Assembly (NCBI RefSeq): GCF_010500815.1
Contig: NZ_JAAAMG010000005.1
Location: 62,001 to 126,000 of the forward strand
From: Jiella pacifica
GTDB taxonomy: Bacteria > Pseudomonadota > Alphaproteobacteria > Rhizobiales > Rhizobiaceae
Direction: 5' to 3'
Length of the DNA stretch: 64,000 bases
A model generated the notes under the pieces. It was not told the origin of the DNA. It saw nothing but the letters and a program-made list of their open reading frames with translations, and searched no databases. A program made the position numbers and the translations under genes. This document shows, in pieces, positions 25,332 to 34,292 of the stretch (positions are counted from its first letter, which is position 1; each line of letters opens with the position of its first letter).

Positions 25332-26618
25332 TCACCGGATGCGGTACGGCCGCTCCGTATGAATTCTCGCCGGCCGTCGGCGGCGAGATCGCGATGAAAC
25401 CATGGCGAGCATGGCAAGGTAGATCATCGCAGGATATTGGATCAGGAGGTCGATGCTGAAGACCGCCGCCTGATTTTCGGGAATGCTGCGCAGCAAAGAG
25501 AAGACGACGAGGCCGCTGGTGATCATCAGCATTTCGCGATCCCGGAAGGGTACGGTGCGATGGTCGAGATTGAGCTTCGCCATGCAGAGCAGCGCGGCCA
25601 CGATCGCCACGACGAATCCCGCAGCCCCGATCATGCCGGCACAAAGCAGCGCATAGAGCAGCGCGTTCTGGGCGTTTCCGACATCGGGGAAGATCCGGTC
25701 GGCCTGGGGTCCGTAGCCGATCAGCGGCGAATCCCACCATCGGTCCAGAGCGTTCTGAAAGATCACGTCCCGGCCGCTCATCGTTGAGAAGCCTTCCGCA
25801 CCCTGGCCGCGCGTGATGTGCATCCAGAAATCGACGAAGCCGTTTTCCCGCGTCCCGGCGAACACCATCAGGGCGACGATCCCGGCGCACACAAAGCCGA
25901 GTTTCTGGAGCTTCTTCGGGCCGAAGAAGAGGACGAAGGTCATCGCGCCGGCAAAGGCGAACACCGCGCCACGGGCCTGCATGATCCACAGGATGGCGAG
26001 AGCGGCGGCAAGGACGATGATGGCTGCGAACCGCTGCCATCCGCGCCGCGAGACGATGAAGATCAGCGCGATGATCGCCGGCACCGCCGCCATCCTCGCA
26101 AGTCCGGTCGAGCGGGACATGCCGAGGCCGCCGTCCGGATCGTAGCGCGTGATGGCACCGTAGGCGGAACCGCTGTCGTCGATGAGAACGTCTCGCGCCA
26201 GAAACAGCAGCGTCGCCAGGACGAGACAGGTGGTGATCCAGGACAGCCAGTTCAGCCGGCGGGCGAAATCCAGCGGGTCGGGGCTTCGCAATCCCTTCTC
26301 GACGGTGGCGAGGGTGGCGAGGAAGGCGAGCCCCCAATAGGCTTGGCCGAACCAGTTGCCGGCGCCGGTCGCCGCGAGCGTCATGACGAGACCGTAGAAC
26401 CAGAAACCGTATTCTACGGGCCCGCGCGGCAGGCGACGGCGTCCGGCGCCGAGCGTCAGGCCGGCAAGGACCAGCGCCAGGAGTGGAAACGAGGCGCGCA
26501 ACGCGTTGATGCTGGCACTGGTGCCGTCGCCGAAACCCGAAAGGTTCCAGGGGCCGGTGTTGATCGAGAGCCACAAGGCCATCCAGAGCATCAGCGGGAA
26601 GGTCGCCCAGTCACGCAT
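25332..26618 (-). CDS. O-antigen polymerase/ligase-like membrane protein (Wzy family)
   Basis: A 428-residue polytopic protein with about ten hydrophobic segments and a long loop around residues 255-315 (FSTMSGRDVIFQNALDRWWDSPLIGYGPQA), the Wzy_C/ligase signature GRxxxW...PxxGxG. It probably polymerises repeat units on the periplasmic side. The ATG at 26618 has no good ribosome binding site; a GTG at 26720 that overlaps the upstream stop codon (GTGA) would add 34 basic residues and keep the coupling seen elsewhere in the operon, so the start is open. Confidence 0.85.
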   Translation of the reverse strand: MRDWATFPLMLWMALWLSINTGPWNLSGFGDGTSASINALRASFPLLALVLAGLTLGAGRRRLPRGPVEYGFWFYGLVMTLAATGAGNWFGQAYWGLAFLATLATVEKGLRSPDPLDFARRLNWLSWITTCLVLATLLFLARDVLIDDSGSAYGAITRYDPDGGLGMSRSTGLARMAAVPAIIALIFIVSRRGWQRFAAIIVLAAALAILWIMQARGAVFAFAGAMTFVLFFGPKKLQKLGFVCAGIVALMVFAGTRENGFVDFWMHITRGQGAEGFSTMSGRDVIFQNALDRWWDSPLIGYGPQADRIFPDVGNAQNALLYALLCAGMIGAAGFVVAIVAALLCMAKLNLDHRTVPFRDREMLMITSGLVVFSLLRSIPENQAAVFSIDLLIQYPAMIYLAMLAMVSSRSRRRRPARIHTERPYRIR

Positions 26619-26716
26619 TCGAAATCGCGGCGAAGTTCGTGCATCGCGGCGGCGCGCGATTCGGCGCGGCAGGGAATGTCTCCGCCACCCGGCCTCCTCG
26701 AAGCGGACAGCCCTCG

Positions 26717-28126
26717 TCACGCGGCCGTCCGCGTCTTCTGCGCAGCCTCTGCCAGGACGCGCTCGTAGATTGCGGCCAGACGCTGTCGATTGCGCGCGAG
26801 GCTGTAGTCTGCTGCGCGCCCGAGAGCTGCCTCGGCCATGGCGAAGCGCTTCGTCTCGTCGGCTTCGAGTTCCATGACGGCCGCACCAAGGCCGGACACG
26901 AGCGCCTCGATCGTCCGCGGTGAGACCTTGATGCCGCAGGCGGGCGTCACGACCTCGGAGAAGCCGCAATGATCCGGACAGACGACAGGAAGACCCAGCG
27001 CCAGACCTTCGAGCAGCACCGTCGAGGTGAGATCCTTCAGGCTGCTGATCGCCAGGACGTGCCCTTCCCCCATGATTCGAAGCGCCTCTGTGCGCGGCAC
27101 CATGCCGTGCCAGACGCAGCGGCCGGACAGCCCGAGTTCCTCGGCCCGCCGCGTCCATGCCGCTCGCAGCGGCCCGTCGCCGAGGACGTGCAGCTCGAAA
27201 TTCGCCCGCCCGGCGATCGGCGCGAGCGCGTCGAGCAGAAGGTTCAACGCCTTGCCGGGCAGATGCAGGCCGCTCCAGACGATCTTCAGCGGCTCGCCCG
27301 CCTGCCGCCTCGGCGGGCTCGCGGGGCTGAGCTGGACCGGCGCGACGACCTCGCTGATCACCGTTGCTTCGGTGCCGTAGAGCGCCCGCAGCTCCGCCGC
27401 GATACTGCCGGTTGCGGCGATCAGGCCGGGACCTGCCGCCCTTGCGGCGCGGCGCGGCGACTGCAGCCAGCGGCGCTGGGCCGAATTGATGAGGTTGCGG
27501 CCGCCATAATAGACGATGCCGCCCCGCCTCATCGCAGACAGGAGGCGCCAGGGCGTGTTCTCCAGACCGCCGATCGGCCCCCAGACGAAGGGCAGGCCGA
27601 GCCGCCAGAGATGGCCGGGAAAGCGAAAGCCGACATAGGTCAGCTGGTGGACGAGATCGAAGTCTTCTCGCGCCAAGAGGTCCTTCGCCACCGTCAGCGC
27701 GTCGCGCTGCCACCCGGCATAGGCGAGATTCATCACCGGCTTGGTAATCGAGCCCTCGATCCTCTTCCACAGCGGCGTCGGGCTGTAGTGCCAGGCCCGG
27801 TGCGGCACGAAGACGAAGCGCGGATTGTCGTTCGGATCGCAGGCCGCCTCGATGTCCTTGCGGTGGAACTCGGCGGTGATCACCGTGGCGCGATGCATCG
27901 CGGCGATCGACTGGACCCAGTTCCAGCCGACGGCTTCTTCGGAGCCGCGAAGGGGATTGCAGGCGTAGGCGGCGACGAGGACGGACCGTCCTTCCGCACC
28001 ACCAGCCTGGCGAGGAGTCGCCGCGCCGACCTCGCGCAATCCGCGGCCTGCAGCCTTGTGCCGCTCGCCACCATCGGCAGCAACCTCGGGCCGTTCCAGC
28101 ATGATCGTCACGCGTCCCCCGATCAT
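26717..28126 (-). CDS. glycosyltransferase, GT4-like (GT-B fold)
   Basis: 469 residues. The N-terminal half holds the acceptor domain (VLVAAYACNPLRGSEEAVGW, residues about 49-68) and the C-terminal half the donor domain with HGMVPRTEALRIMGEGHVLAISS and the EX7E-like LLEGLALGLPVVC stretch. It adds a sugar to the lipid-linked repeat unit at the cytoplasmic membrane face. The ATG at 28126 overlaps the stop of the FkbM gene as ATGA. The donor sugar cannot be read from sequence. Confidence 0.9.
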   Translation of the reverse strand: MIGGRVTIMLERPEVAADGGERHKAAGRGLREVGAATPRQAGGAEGRSVLVAAYACNPLRGSEEAVGWNWVQSIAAMHRATVITAEFHRKDIEAACDPNDNPRFVFVPHRAWHYSPTPLWKRIEGSITKPVMNLAYAGWQRDALTVAKDLLAREDFDLVHQLTYVGFRFPGHLWRLGLPFVWGPIGGLENTPWRLLSAMRRGGIVYYGGRNLINSAQRRWLQSPRRAARAAGPGLIAATGSIAAELRALYGTEATVISEVVAPVQLSPASPPRRQAGEPLKIVWSGLHLPGKALNLLLDALAPIAGRANFELHVLGDGPLRAAWTRRAEELGLSGRCVWHGMVPRTEALRIMGEGHVLAISSLKDLTSTVLLEGLALGLPVVCPDHCGFSEVVTPACGIKVSPRTIEALVSGLGAAVMELEADETKRFAMAEAALGRAADYSLARNRQRLAAIYERVLAEAAQKTRTAA

Positions 28127-28941
28127 GCCAGCCGGACGAACCAATCGTCCCACAGCGAGGCCGCGGACGAGGCGTTGCGAAAGCCTCGGTCGGCCATCAG
28201 GCGGGCGACGGCCTCGCGCTTTTCGGCATCGAAATTGTGCTCGACCACGACGAAATCGACGGCGTAGCGGGTGAAATCCAGCCCCTGAAGCACGTTCAGC
28301 TCCGAGCCTTCGGTGTCGATCGAGAGGAACTGGATCCGCTCCGGGACCGAATGGCGCTGGAAGATCTCCGTGAGCGTCGCCGTCGGAACCTCGACGATAC
28401 GCCCCTCGCGCCGGCGATGATCCCTGCCGGTGCCGTTCGTCAGGCCAGACAGTTCGCCCGAGCAGACGAAATCCATGCTGCCGGCCGCATCGAAGGCGGC
28501 ACTGGTTTCGAGGGATGCCGACCGCGACGCCCGGATCGGATCGTGGAATGCGGGGTTCGGCTCGACCAGCAGGCCGTCCCAGCCGAACTGCTTTTCGAAC
28601 AGATGGGTGTTCGACAGATGGATGCCGTCACCGACTCCTACCTCGACGAAGAAGCCGCCTCGGTCTGGCACGCCGAAATGCTTCAGATAGGCGAGATCCT
28701 GAAGGATCTGCGCCCTCTGGTGCAGGCCGTACTGCATGAACAGGGCGAAGAGCTCCGGATCCTTCTCGAAGACGACGTTCTTCAAGCCCCATTCGCCGCC
28801 GGTCCGGCGATTGAGCTCCGCAAAGCTCGCCACCGGATTATAACGATCGAGACGCAGCGACAGCCGGCTGAACGGGTGCAGCACCGGCGACAGCGACCCG
28901 AATGCCGAGGCAAAACGCGAGGCGACCTTCGCTGCCCTCAT
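28123..28941 (-). CDS. FkbM family methyltransferase
   Basis: SAM-dependent methyltransferase, 272 residues, with motif I FFVEVGVGDGIH (about 97-108), an acidic ribose-binding LLVEPNP and the FkbM signature FLSIDTEGSELNVLQGLD near residue 217. Members O-methylate sugars or polyketides. Both ends overlap neighbours by 4 bp (ATGA), tying it to the glycosyltransferases on each side, so a sugar hydroxyl of the exopolysaccharide is the likely acceptor. Confidence 0.9.
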   Translation of the reverse strand: MRAAKVASRFASAFGSLSPVLHPFSRLSLRLDRYNPVASFAELNRRTGGEWGLKNVVFEKDPELFALFMQYGLHQRAQILQDLAYLKHFGVPDRGGFFVEVGVGDGIHLSNTHLFEKQFGWDGLLVEPNPAFHDPIRASRSASLETSAAFDAAGSMDFVCSGELSGLTNGTGRDHRRREGRIVEVPTATLTEIFQRHSVPERIQFLSIDTEGSELNVLQGLDFTRYAVDFVVVEHNFDAEKREAVARLMADRGFRNASSAASLWDDWFVRLA

Positions 28942-29879
28942 GACGTTGCCGTCCGATCGGTCCGAAACAGGGTGCGGGTTCGGTTGCCGATCATGCTCAA
29001 AACCTCGGCGAGGTTGCCGCGCAGGCGCCCCGCATCCTCGCCCCTGCCGACGAGCGCCCCGCCGAACGTCATGGCCGTGCGAATGCCGGCCCCCAGCCAG
29101 AACTGCCAGCGCGACAGTCCGTGCTTACGGACGATGTAGTGGCGGTTGCGGATCTCGATGCGGCCGAACCAGAAGCGCGACTTGCGCCCGCCTTCCGCCG
29201 GCACATGGAGATAGGTCGCCTCCGGCAGGATGGCGAAGCGGCCTCTGCGGCGCGCCTGGAGGCTGAATTCGAGATCCTCGAGATAGCTGTATTGTTCGAA
29301 GAACTCGTCGAAACGCAGATCGCGGATGGCGGCGACCCGCCAGACGACGGCCCCGGAGAGCAGCCAGTCGACCTCGGTCAGGCGATCCACGAACAGCAGC
29401 CGCGTGTGCCAGCCGGACGGCGTGATGGCGCCGACGCGATCGGAATACAGTCCGAGAGATCTCGCCAGCCCGGTGGATTTCAGCGCGCCATAGCCGATCC
29501 TTGCCTCATCCTCGGTGGGATTGAAGCCGAGACCGACGAACTCTTCGCCGAGCCTCGCACTTTCCCGGCAGGCGATCTCAAAGGCCTGCGGGTTTAAGGT
29601 CAGGTCGTCGTCGATCAGGGCGACGAGGTCGCAGCCGGGCAGCACCGCGTCGAGCCCGGCATTGCGCTGGGCTGCAGCCGAAGGCGGCCAGTGCCGCAGG
29701 TAACGGCAGGAAAGGCCGGAGGCGGCGGCAAGACGGCGGATTTCGGGGCAGAATTCCTCGTCCGATCCATCGACGATCGTCACGTCATCCGGCCACCGCG
29801 TCTGTTCGGCGAGATTGGCGAGCAACGTCGCCAGTTCGCGCGGCCGGTTGCGGGTCGGAACGACCACGGAGAGTTTCAT
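28938..29879 (-). CDS. glycosyltransferase family 2 (GT-A fold)
   Basis: 313 residues starting MKLSVVVPTRNRPRELATLL, the GT2 nucleotide-binding start. The metal-binding DxD-like motif is LIDDDLTLN near residue 100, and the acceptor region includes YSYLEDLEFSLQARRRG. The ATG at 29879 overlaps the preceding stop by 4 bp, which decides the start over an in-frame ATG 12 codons upstream. Probably inverting transfer to the growing repeat unit. Confidence 0.9.
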   Translation of the reverse strand: MKLSVVVPTRNRPRELATLLANLAEQTRWPDDVTIVDGSDEEFCPEIRRLAAASGLSCRYLRHWPPSAAAQRNAGLDAVLPGCDLVALIDDDLTLNPQAFEIACRESARLGEEFVGLGFNPTEDEARIGYGALKSTGLARSLGLYSDRVGAITPSGWHTRLLFVDRLTEVDWLLSGAVVWRVAAIRDLRFDEFFEQYSYLEDLEFSLQARRRGRFAILPEATYLHVPAEGGRKSRFWFGRIEIRNRHYIVRKHGLSRWQFWLGAGIRTAMTFGGALVGRGEDAGRLRGNLAEVLSMIGNRTRTLFRTDRTATS

Positions 29880-31078
29880 CGCGGGAGCACCTTCGCCGGC
29901 TGGATGGAAAGACATTCTTCGATCAACGCCAGCGCCTGCCCCGCGAAGGCCTCCTGAGAAAACATCACGCCCCGCTTCGCCAATCCCGCCCGGATCGCCG
30001 TGATTTCCCCGGGTCGGCGCAGCATCCGGTCGATCACCTCGACCGCATGATCGGCATCGTCGAAGGTGAGGCGCTCGTCGCCGACGATCTCTGCCGGCGC
30101 GCTGCCGCCCGGCACGAAGGGGACGAGCCCCGCCTTGATCATCTCGGCGACGGCGATGCCGAAGGCCTCGCGCTTGCGCACATGCAGGGCAAAGCCATGA
30201 CGGCCGAGGAACTCATGCTTTGCGTCGCCATAGAGTCCGCCGGCGAGCCGCACCCAGTCGCCTGCCTGCCGCGCCTTTTCGGCGACGTGGCGGCCATAGG
30301 CGTCCGCGCCAAGCCGACCCACGACATGAAAATCGAAGCGATGCCCTCGCTCACGGACACCGGCCAGGATATCGATCGCCTCGAGGATGCGCTTGTCGGG
30401 CGCAATCCGGCCGAGCATGACGAAGTCGCCGCTGCGCTCCTCGCCGCAAACCGGCGCCGTATGCACCGGCGGGTAGATCACGCGGCTTTTCAGACCGTGC
30501 CGCTCCCGCAGGAGATTTGCGGTCCAGCGCGAGTTGGCGACGACGACGTCCCCGTCTCGGTGGACCGGCCGCATCCGGCTGCCGGCAACGGCATTGCAAA
30601 GGCCGAGATAGGCCGAGCGGGCGACACCCGGCCGTTGCATGACGCCTCGCAGGCCGGGCGAGCCCGGATCGAAGCTGCGTCGGATATCGTCGTCCCAGGA
30701 AAAATCGGCGACGAAGTGTATCCCCGGCCGGCCGAAATCGGCGAAGTTGTAGGCGCTGATGCAAAGGTCGAAGTCACTGCCGATCCGCCGGACGAAGCGC
30801 CCGAAGAAGGCCGCGCGCAGGGCGTCGCCGCCATTGGCCCGGGCGAGGATTTGCGGCATCGGCGCGGTCATGACGGCGATCTTCTGCGGGTCGACGGCGG
30901 TTTGATAGGCAAGGTTGAGACGCTCCGGCTCGAAGGGCGCGCCGGTGACCAGCGTCGTCCGATGGCGATCCTGCAGCGCTTCGAGGAGCGCCATCGCCCG
31001 CGCCTCTGATCCCCCTGCCCCGAGACCGGGATGGGCGACGAGGATCCTCGCCCTCGCATCACGCGGCGCGGGGCGCAT
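29876..31078 (-). CDS. glycosyltransferase, GT4-like (GT-B fold)
   Basis: 400 residues. N-terminal ILVAHPGLGAGGSEARAMALLEAL is the acceptor-domain start with the Gly-rich loop; the C-terminal donor domain shows FVMLGRIAPDKRILEAIDI, FHVVGRLG and KREAFGIAVAEMIKAGLVPFV, the EX7E region of GT4 enzymes. The ATG at 31078 overlaps the upstream methyltransferase by 20 bp. Works in the same assembly line as its neighbours. Confidence 0.9.
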   Translation of the reverse strand: MRPAPRDARARILVAHPGLGAGGSEARAMALLEALQDRHRTTLVTGAPFEPERLNLAYQTAVDPQKIAVMTAPMPQILARANGGDALRAAFFGRFVRRIGSDFDLCISAYNFADFGRPGIHFVADFSWDDDIRRSFDPGSPGLRGVMQRPGVARSAYLGLCNAVAGSRMRPVHRDGDVVVANSRWTANLLRERHGLKSRVIYPPVHTAPVCGEERSGDFVMLGRIAPDKRILEAIDILAGVRERGHRFDFHVVGRLGADAYGRHVAEKARQAGDWVRLAGGLYGDAKHEFLGRHGFALHVRKREAFGIAVAEMIKAGLVPFVPGGSAPAEIVGDERLTFDDADHAVEVIDRMLRRPGEITAIRAGLAKRGVMFSQEAFAGQALALIEECLSIQPAKVLPR

Positions 31079-31856
31079 GTGCGGCCTTCGAAAGGATGAA
31101 GTGAGGCTCCTCCGGCGCCAGGCCCCAGGTCTCGATCTCGGCGGGCGAGAAGACGTCTTCGGGCCGAAGCACGTCGACCGCAAAGCCCGCGGCCTGGAAC
31201 CTGTCGACGATGTCCATGCCGTAGAAGCGCACGTGATCCTCCGCCCCGAATTGGAGAATGCGCTCGCTTGGCGTGTCGGGATCAAGGCTCCGCCAGTCTC
31301 TCGTTCGTTCGGCACCGGCCGCGACGGGCACGGTGATCAGTGCCTTTCCTTCCGGCTTCAGGAGACGATGAAGTTCCGCGATCGCGCGCTCGTCTTCCTC
31401 CACGTGTTCGAGCACGTGGTTGCAGATGATCAGGTCGTGGCTTTCCGGGGGCAGCCGCGTCGCGCGGATGTCGAGGATCGCATCCGGTCGCACGCAGATG
31501 CCGGGAATGAAGCTGACCATGAAGTCGGCCTTCAGATAGGCGGAAGGTCCCGTTCGGCGCAGCAGCCGATCGAGACAGAACTCCGGCGCAAAGTGCAGGA
31601 TCGAGTGGCCGGCGACGTCACCGAGCCAACCGATGCCCAGGAGCCTGGCCTGGAAGCGATGGCGCGGCAGCGAGTTGCAGTAGGGGCAGCGAACGTCCGC
31701 GCGCCCGTAGAAGTGCAGAAACCGGCGGATCTTCAGGCCGCAGCAGGTGCAGATCCGCCCGGTCCCCAGCGAGAGGGGCAGCTTGGCGAGTTGCTCGAGC
31801 CGCCGCATCCGCTGACGGGCGGCGGGCGGCACGATTTGCTTCAGGAGGGCCTTCAC
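31059..31856 (-). CDS. class I SAM methyltransferase with N-terminal zinc ribbon
   Basis: 265 residues. Residues about 35-65 contain CTCCGLKIRRFLHFYG...CPYCNSLPRHR, four Cys arranged as a zinc ribbon. A methyltransferase domain follows with ILHFAPE, LDIRATRLPPESHDLIICNHVLEHVEED and the LLKPEGKALITVP strand. The GTG at 31856 forms a GTGA overlap with the upstream stop codon, which is why I prefer it to an ATG 44 codons further up. Likely modifies a sugar of the repeat unit; the target is unknown. Confidence 0.82.
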   Translation of the reverse strand: MKALLKQIVPPAARQRMRRLEQLAKLPLSLGTGRICTCCGLKIRRFLHFYGRADVRCPYCNSLPRHRFQARLLGIGWLGDVAGHSILHFAPEFCLDRLLRRTGPSAYLKADFMVSFIPGICVRPDAILDIRATRLPPESHDLIICNHVLEHVEEDERAIAELHRLLKPEGKALITVPVAAGAERTRDWRSLDPDTPSERILQFGAEDHVRFYGMDIVDRFQAAGFAVDVLRPEDVFSPAEIETWGLAPEEPHFILSKAAHAPRAA

Positions 31857-32551
31857 CGCGACGCACCCGCTGCGCCCGGGCTCTCTCCGCCGGGCAGCCG
31901 TTCGAAGAAATAGAAATCGGCGAAGCTTTCGTCCGGCGCGCCGCGCAAGGCGGGATAGCGGTTCTTCACCACGGCGCAGAGACGCCATTGCGACCGGTTT
32001 TGCTCGACCCAGTCGGTGAACCTGCGGTGGCGGACATGGACGGACGGCCCAGGTGCCTCGTGGTTCGAGGCATAGACGGCAACGAACCGCGACGCGGCGT
32101 CGAAGAGCGTCTCCATGTAGCGCTCGAAGACCGCGTCCTCGACGAGGTGGTAGACGACGTCGAGCGACAGCGTCATTTCCGCCAGCGACCCGTCATAGTC
32201 GGACAGCTGGCAGAAGCGCTTGCGCCCGTCGTCCTGGAACCGGCGCCGGCAGGCCTCGACGGCGGTCGCCGAGACGTCGACGCCGAGATAGTCGGGACAT
32301 TCCAGCATTTCGAGCTGGCTACCGTCGCCGCAGCCGAACTCGATGACGCTCTCGATCCGGTGCCTGTCCATGAAGGCGTCCAGCGTTTCGGCCTTGAACA
32401 CCGCAAGGCGGCCGTAGGAGCCGGCGCCGGAGTTGCCGCCCCGCGCATAGCGCTCCTCCCAATAGGCCGCGGAGCCGGCGAACTCGGCCCGCAGCCGTCC
32501 GGTTCGTGCGAAGCGGCTCGCGACCCGCAAGATGTCCTGGACCGATCTCAT
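31853..32551 (-). CDS. class I SAM-dependent methyltransferase
   Basis: 232 residues with motif I VIEFGCGDGSQLEML (about 68-82) and YLGVDVS acidic loop, then a LDVVYHLVEDAVFERYMETLF helix typical of small-molecule methyltransferases. Overlaps both neighbours by 4 bp (ATGA with the upstream glycosyltransferase, GTGA with the downstream methyltransferase). Probably a sugar-modifying enzyme of the locus. Confidence 0.85.
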   Translation of the reverse strand: MRSVQDILRVASRFARTGRLRAEFAGSAAYWEERYARGGNSGAGSYGRLAVFKAETLDAFMDRHRIESVIEFGCGDGSQLEMLECPDYLGVDVSATAVEACRRRFQDDGRKRFCQLSDYDGSLAEMTLSLDVVYHLVEDAVFERYMETLFDAASRFVAVYASNHEAPGPSVHVRHRRFTDWVEQNRSQWRLCAVVKNRYPALRGAPDESFADFYFFERLPGGESPGAAGASR

Positions 32552-33447
32552 GGTTTCGATACCGCCTTTCCCGGAAAGCCGAATGCGTCGATCATCCGAC
32601 GGATCTGGCGATCGTTGCCGGCGCCCTCCCCGACATTGTGGTGGGAGAGCGAGTCGAGCCGGCCGGCCGGCCAGAACATCGGTGGCGGCGAACCGATCGC
32701 CTTGGCGACGGCCCCGGTCGAACGCATCATCCAATAGAGCCAGACGTCGTCCGCCGAGGGACACAGCGTCATGAAGAGATCCTGCCGGCAGACGTCCGGA
32801 GCGAAGACGGCGGGAGGATAGAGAACGCCGCCGCCGCCGGTCGGAAAGATCAGCGGCGAGGCTTCCTGGCTTCGGGTCTCCCAGTCCCACCCTCCGTAGG
32901 ATCGCGGCAAACCGTCTTCATGGAGCCTGATCCGATGCGCCCTGTGACAGACGACCTCGTCGTCGTGGCGCCACCCGTCGACGAGCCCCTTCAGCCAGTC
33001 GCGCTCGTAACAGGCGTCGTCGTCGGCGGTTACGACGAAGCTCTCCGGATGCTCGCGCAGGGTCGGCACGATCTTCTTGTAGGAGCGAAGGTCCTCGCAG
33101 AAGCGGATCGTCAGGCCGAATTCCTGAAGCCGCAGGATGCGAGGCGTCAGGCGGTCCCGGTCCTCGTGGGAGATCCACAGGATCACCGCATCAGGTCGGA
33201 CCGACTGCGAGAGCAGGCACTTCAGCGTGAGCGGAAGCAGGTGAAAGCGGGGCGGATAGGAGGTGAGCGAGACGATCAAAGGGCGCGAAAGGCCGTGGGG
33301 GGTGCCGGCATTCTCATCCACGTCGCGATAGCGCCAACGGCAATACTGGACCCAGCGATTGGCGTGGAAGACCGCCGATCGCGCCTTGCGCCGCGCGACG
33401 CGGACGAACCTGCCGATGGAAGACGCCGGCTTTGCGATTTTCAGCAC
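32548..33447 (-). CDS. glycosyltransferase, GT-A type
   Basis: 299 residues. The core begins around residue 55 (PLIVSLTSYPPRFHLLPLTLKCLLSQ) and has the metal-binding VTADDDACYERDWLKGLV motif near residue 138. A GGGGVLYPPAVF loop and a W-rich ending (DVWLYWMMRSTG) fit a family of surface-polysaccharide glycosyltransferases. I chose the GTG at 33447, 4 bp after the FkbM stop with a GAGG upstream; a longer form would overlap that gene by 170 bp. Confidence 0.82.
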   Translation of the reverse strand: MLKIAKPASSIGRFVRVARRKARSAVFHANRWVQYCRWRYRDVDENAGTPHGLSRPLIVSLTSYPPRFHLLPLTLKCLLSQSVRPDAVILWISHEDRDRLTPRILRLQEFGLTIRFCEDLRSYKKIVPTLREHPESFVVTADDDACYERDWLKGLVDGWRHDDEVVCHRAHRIRLHEDGLPRSYGGWDWETRSQEASPLIFPTGGGGVLYPPAVFAPDVCRQDLFMTLCPSADDVWLYWMMRSTGAVAKAIGSPPPMFWPAGRLDSLSHHNVGEGAGNDRQIRRMIDAFGFPGKAVSKP

Positions 33448-33451
33448 CGGC

Positions 33452-34276
33452 CTAGCCTCGCAGCCGGCGCTTGACGGTCCGCAGAAATCGCGCCGCCCCG
33501 CCGGCAAATTCCAGCGCGACGCCAGAGGAAAGATTGATCCGCGCCGTCGCGCCGCCCGGTTCGAGATTGGCGGCGATCGCCGCCCGCGCCGCTTCCTCGA
33601 ACATCGCCACCAGTTCGGCATCCGTCGGCCGCTCTGCCATGTTCGTGTAGTAATGGTCGGGGCCGACCCGCGTGATCCTCTCGTATCCGGCGTCGCCCAG
33701 AAATCCTGCCACGTCGTCGCCGTCGCTCTGGTAGTTCTCGATCTGCAAAAGGGCCTTGCGCGTCGTCAGCACTTGGCGGGCGCCGCGAAGAACCTCGAGC
33801 TCATGGCCCTCCACGTCGATCTTCAATCCGATGCGCTCGCCGAACGCGTCGAGCATCGAATCCAGCGTCACGCATTCGACGACACTCTCGGCGATGCCCG
33901 CCGCATGGATGCTCGTCGACTTGATGCCGTTGGCGCCGGAATAGTCCCCGACCACCTGGAAAACCGCCTGGCCGGATGTGCTCGACGCGGCGAGGCGGTG
34001 CGTGTGTACCTTCTGTGCCAGGCCATTCAGCACGATGTTCCTGCCGAGCTCCTCGAAGCTCTTGCCGTTCGGCTCGAAGGCGTGGATGGCCCCGACGCCG
34101 GCGAGCCTCGACAAGAACAGGCTGTAGGTTCCGATGTTCGCGCCGACGTCGATGAAGGTGTCGATGGCAAGATGCTTCGACAGTTCCAGAAGCAGAAAGG
34201 GCTGGATCGGCTCATAGGAGCGGAGGATCTCGTTCCTCGACGCCGAAGGCGCGCCCCACATGAAGGAATTGTACAT
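33452..34276 (-). CDS. FkbM family methyltransferase (second copy)
   Basis: 274 residues, motif I FIDVGANIGTYSLFLSR (about 42-58), acidic AFEPNG and the FkbM signature IGLKIDVEGHELEVLRGAR near residue 145. It differs clearly from the FkbM protein at 28123-28941, so the two probably methylate different positions. It starts 16 bp after the ABC exporter gene. Residues 220-274 are Ala-rich and atypical. Confidence 0.88.
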   Translation of the reverse strand: MYNSFMWGAPSASRNEILRSYEPIQPFLLLELSKHLAIDTFIDVGANIGTYSLFLSRLAGVGAIHAFEPNGKSFEELGRNIVLNGLAQKVHTHRLAASSTSGQAVFQVVGDYSGANGIKSTSIHAAGIAESVVECVTLDSMLDAFGERIGLKIDVEGHELEVLRGARQVLTTRKALLQIENYQSDGDDVAGFLGDAGYERITRVGPDHYYTNMAERPTDAELVAMFEEAARAAIAANLEPGGATARINLSSGVALEFAGGAARFLRTVKRRLRG

Positions 34277-34292
34277 ACGAGTTTCGATCCGA

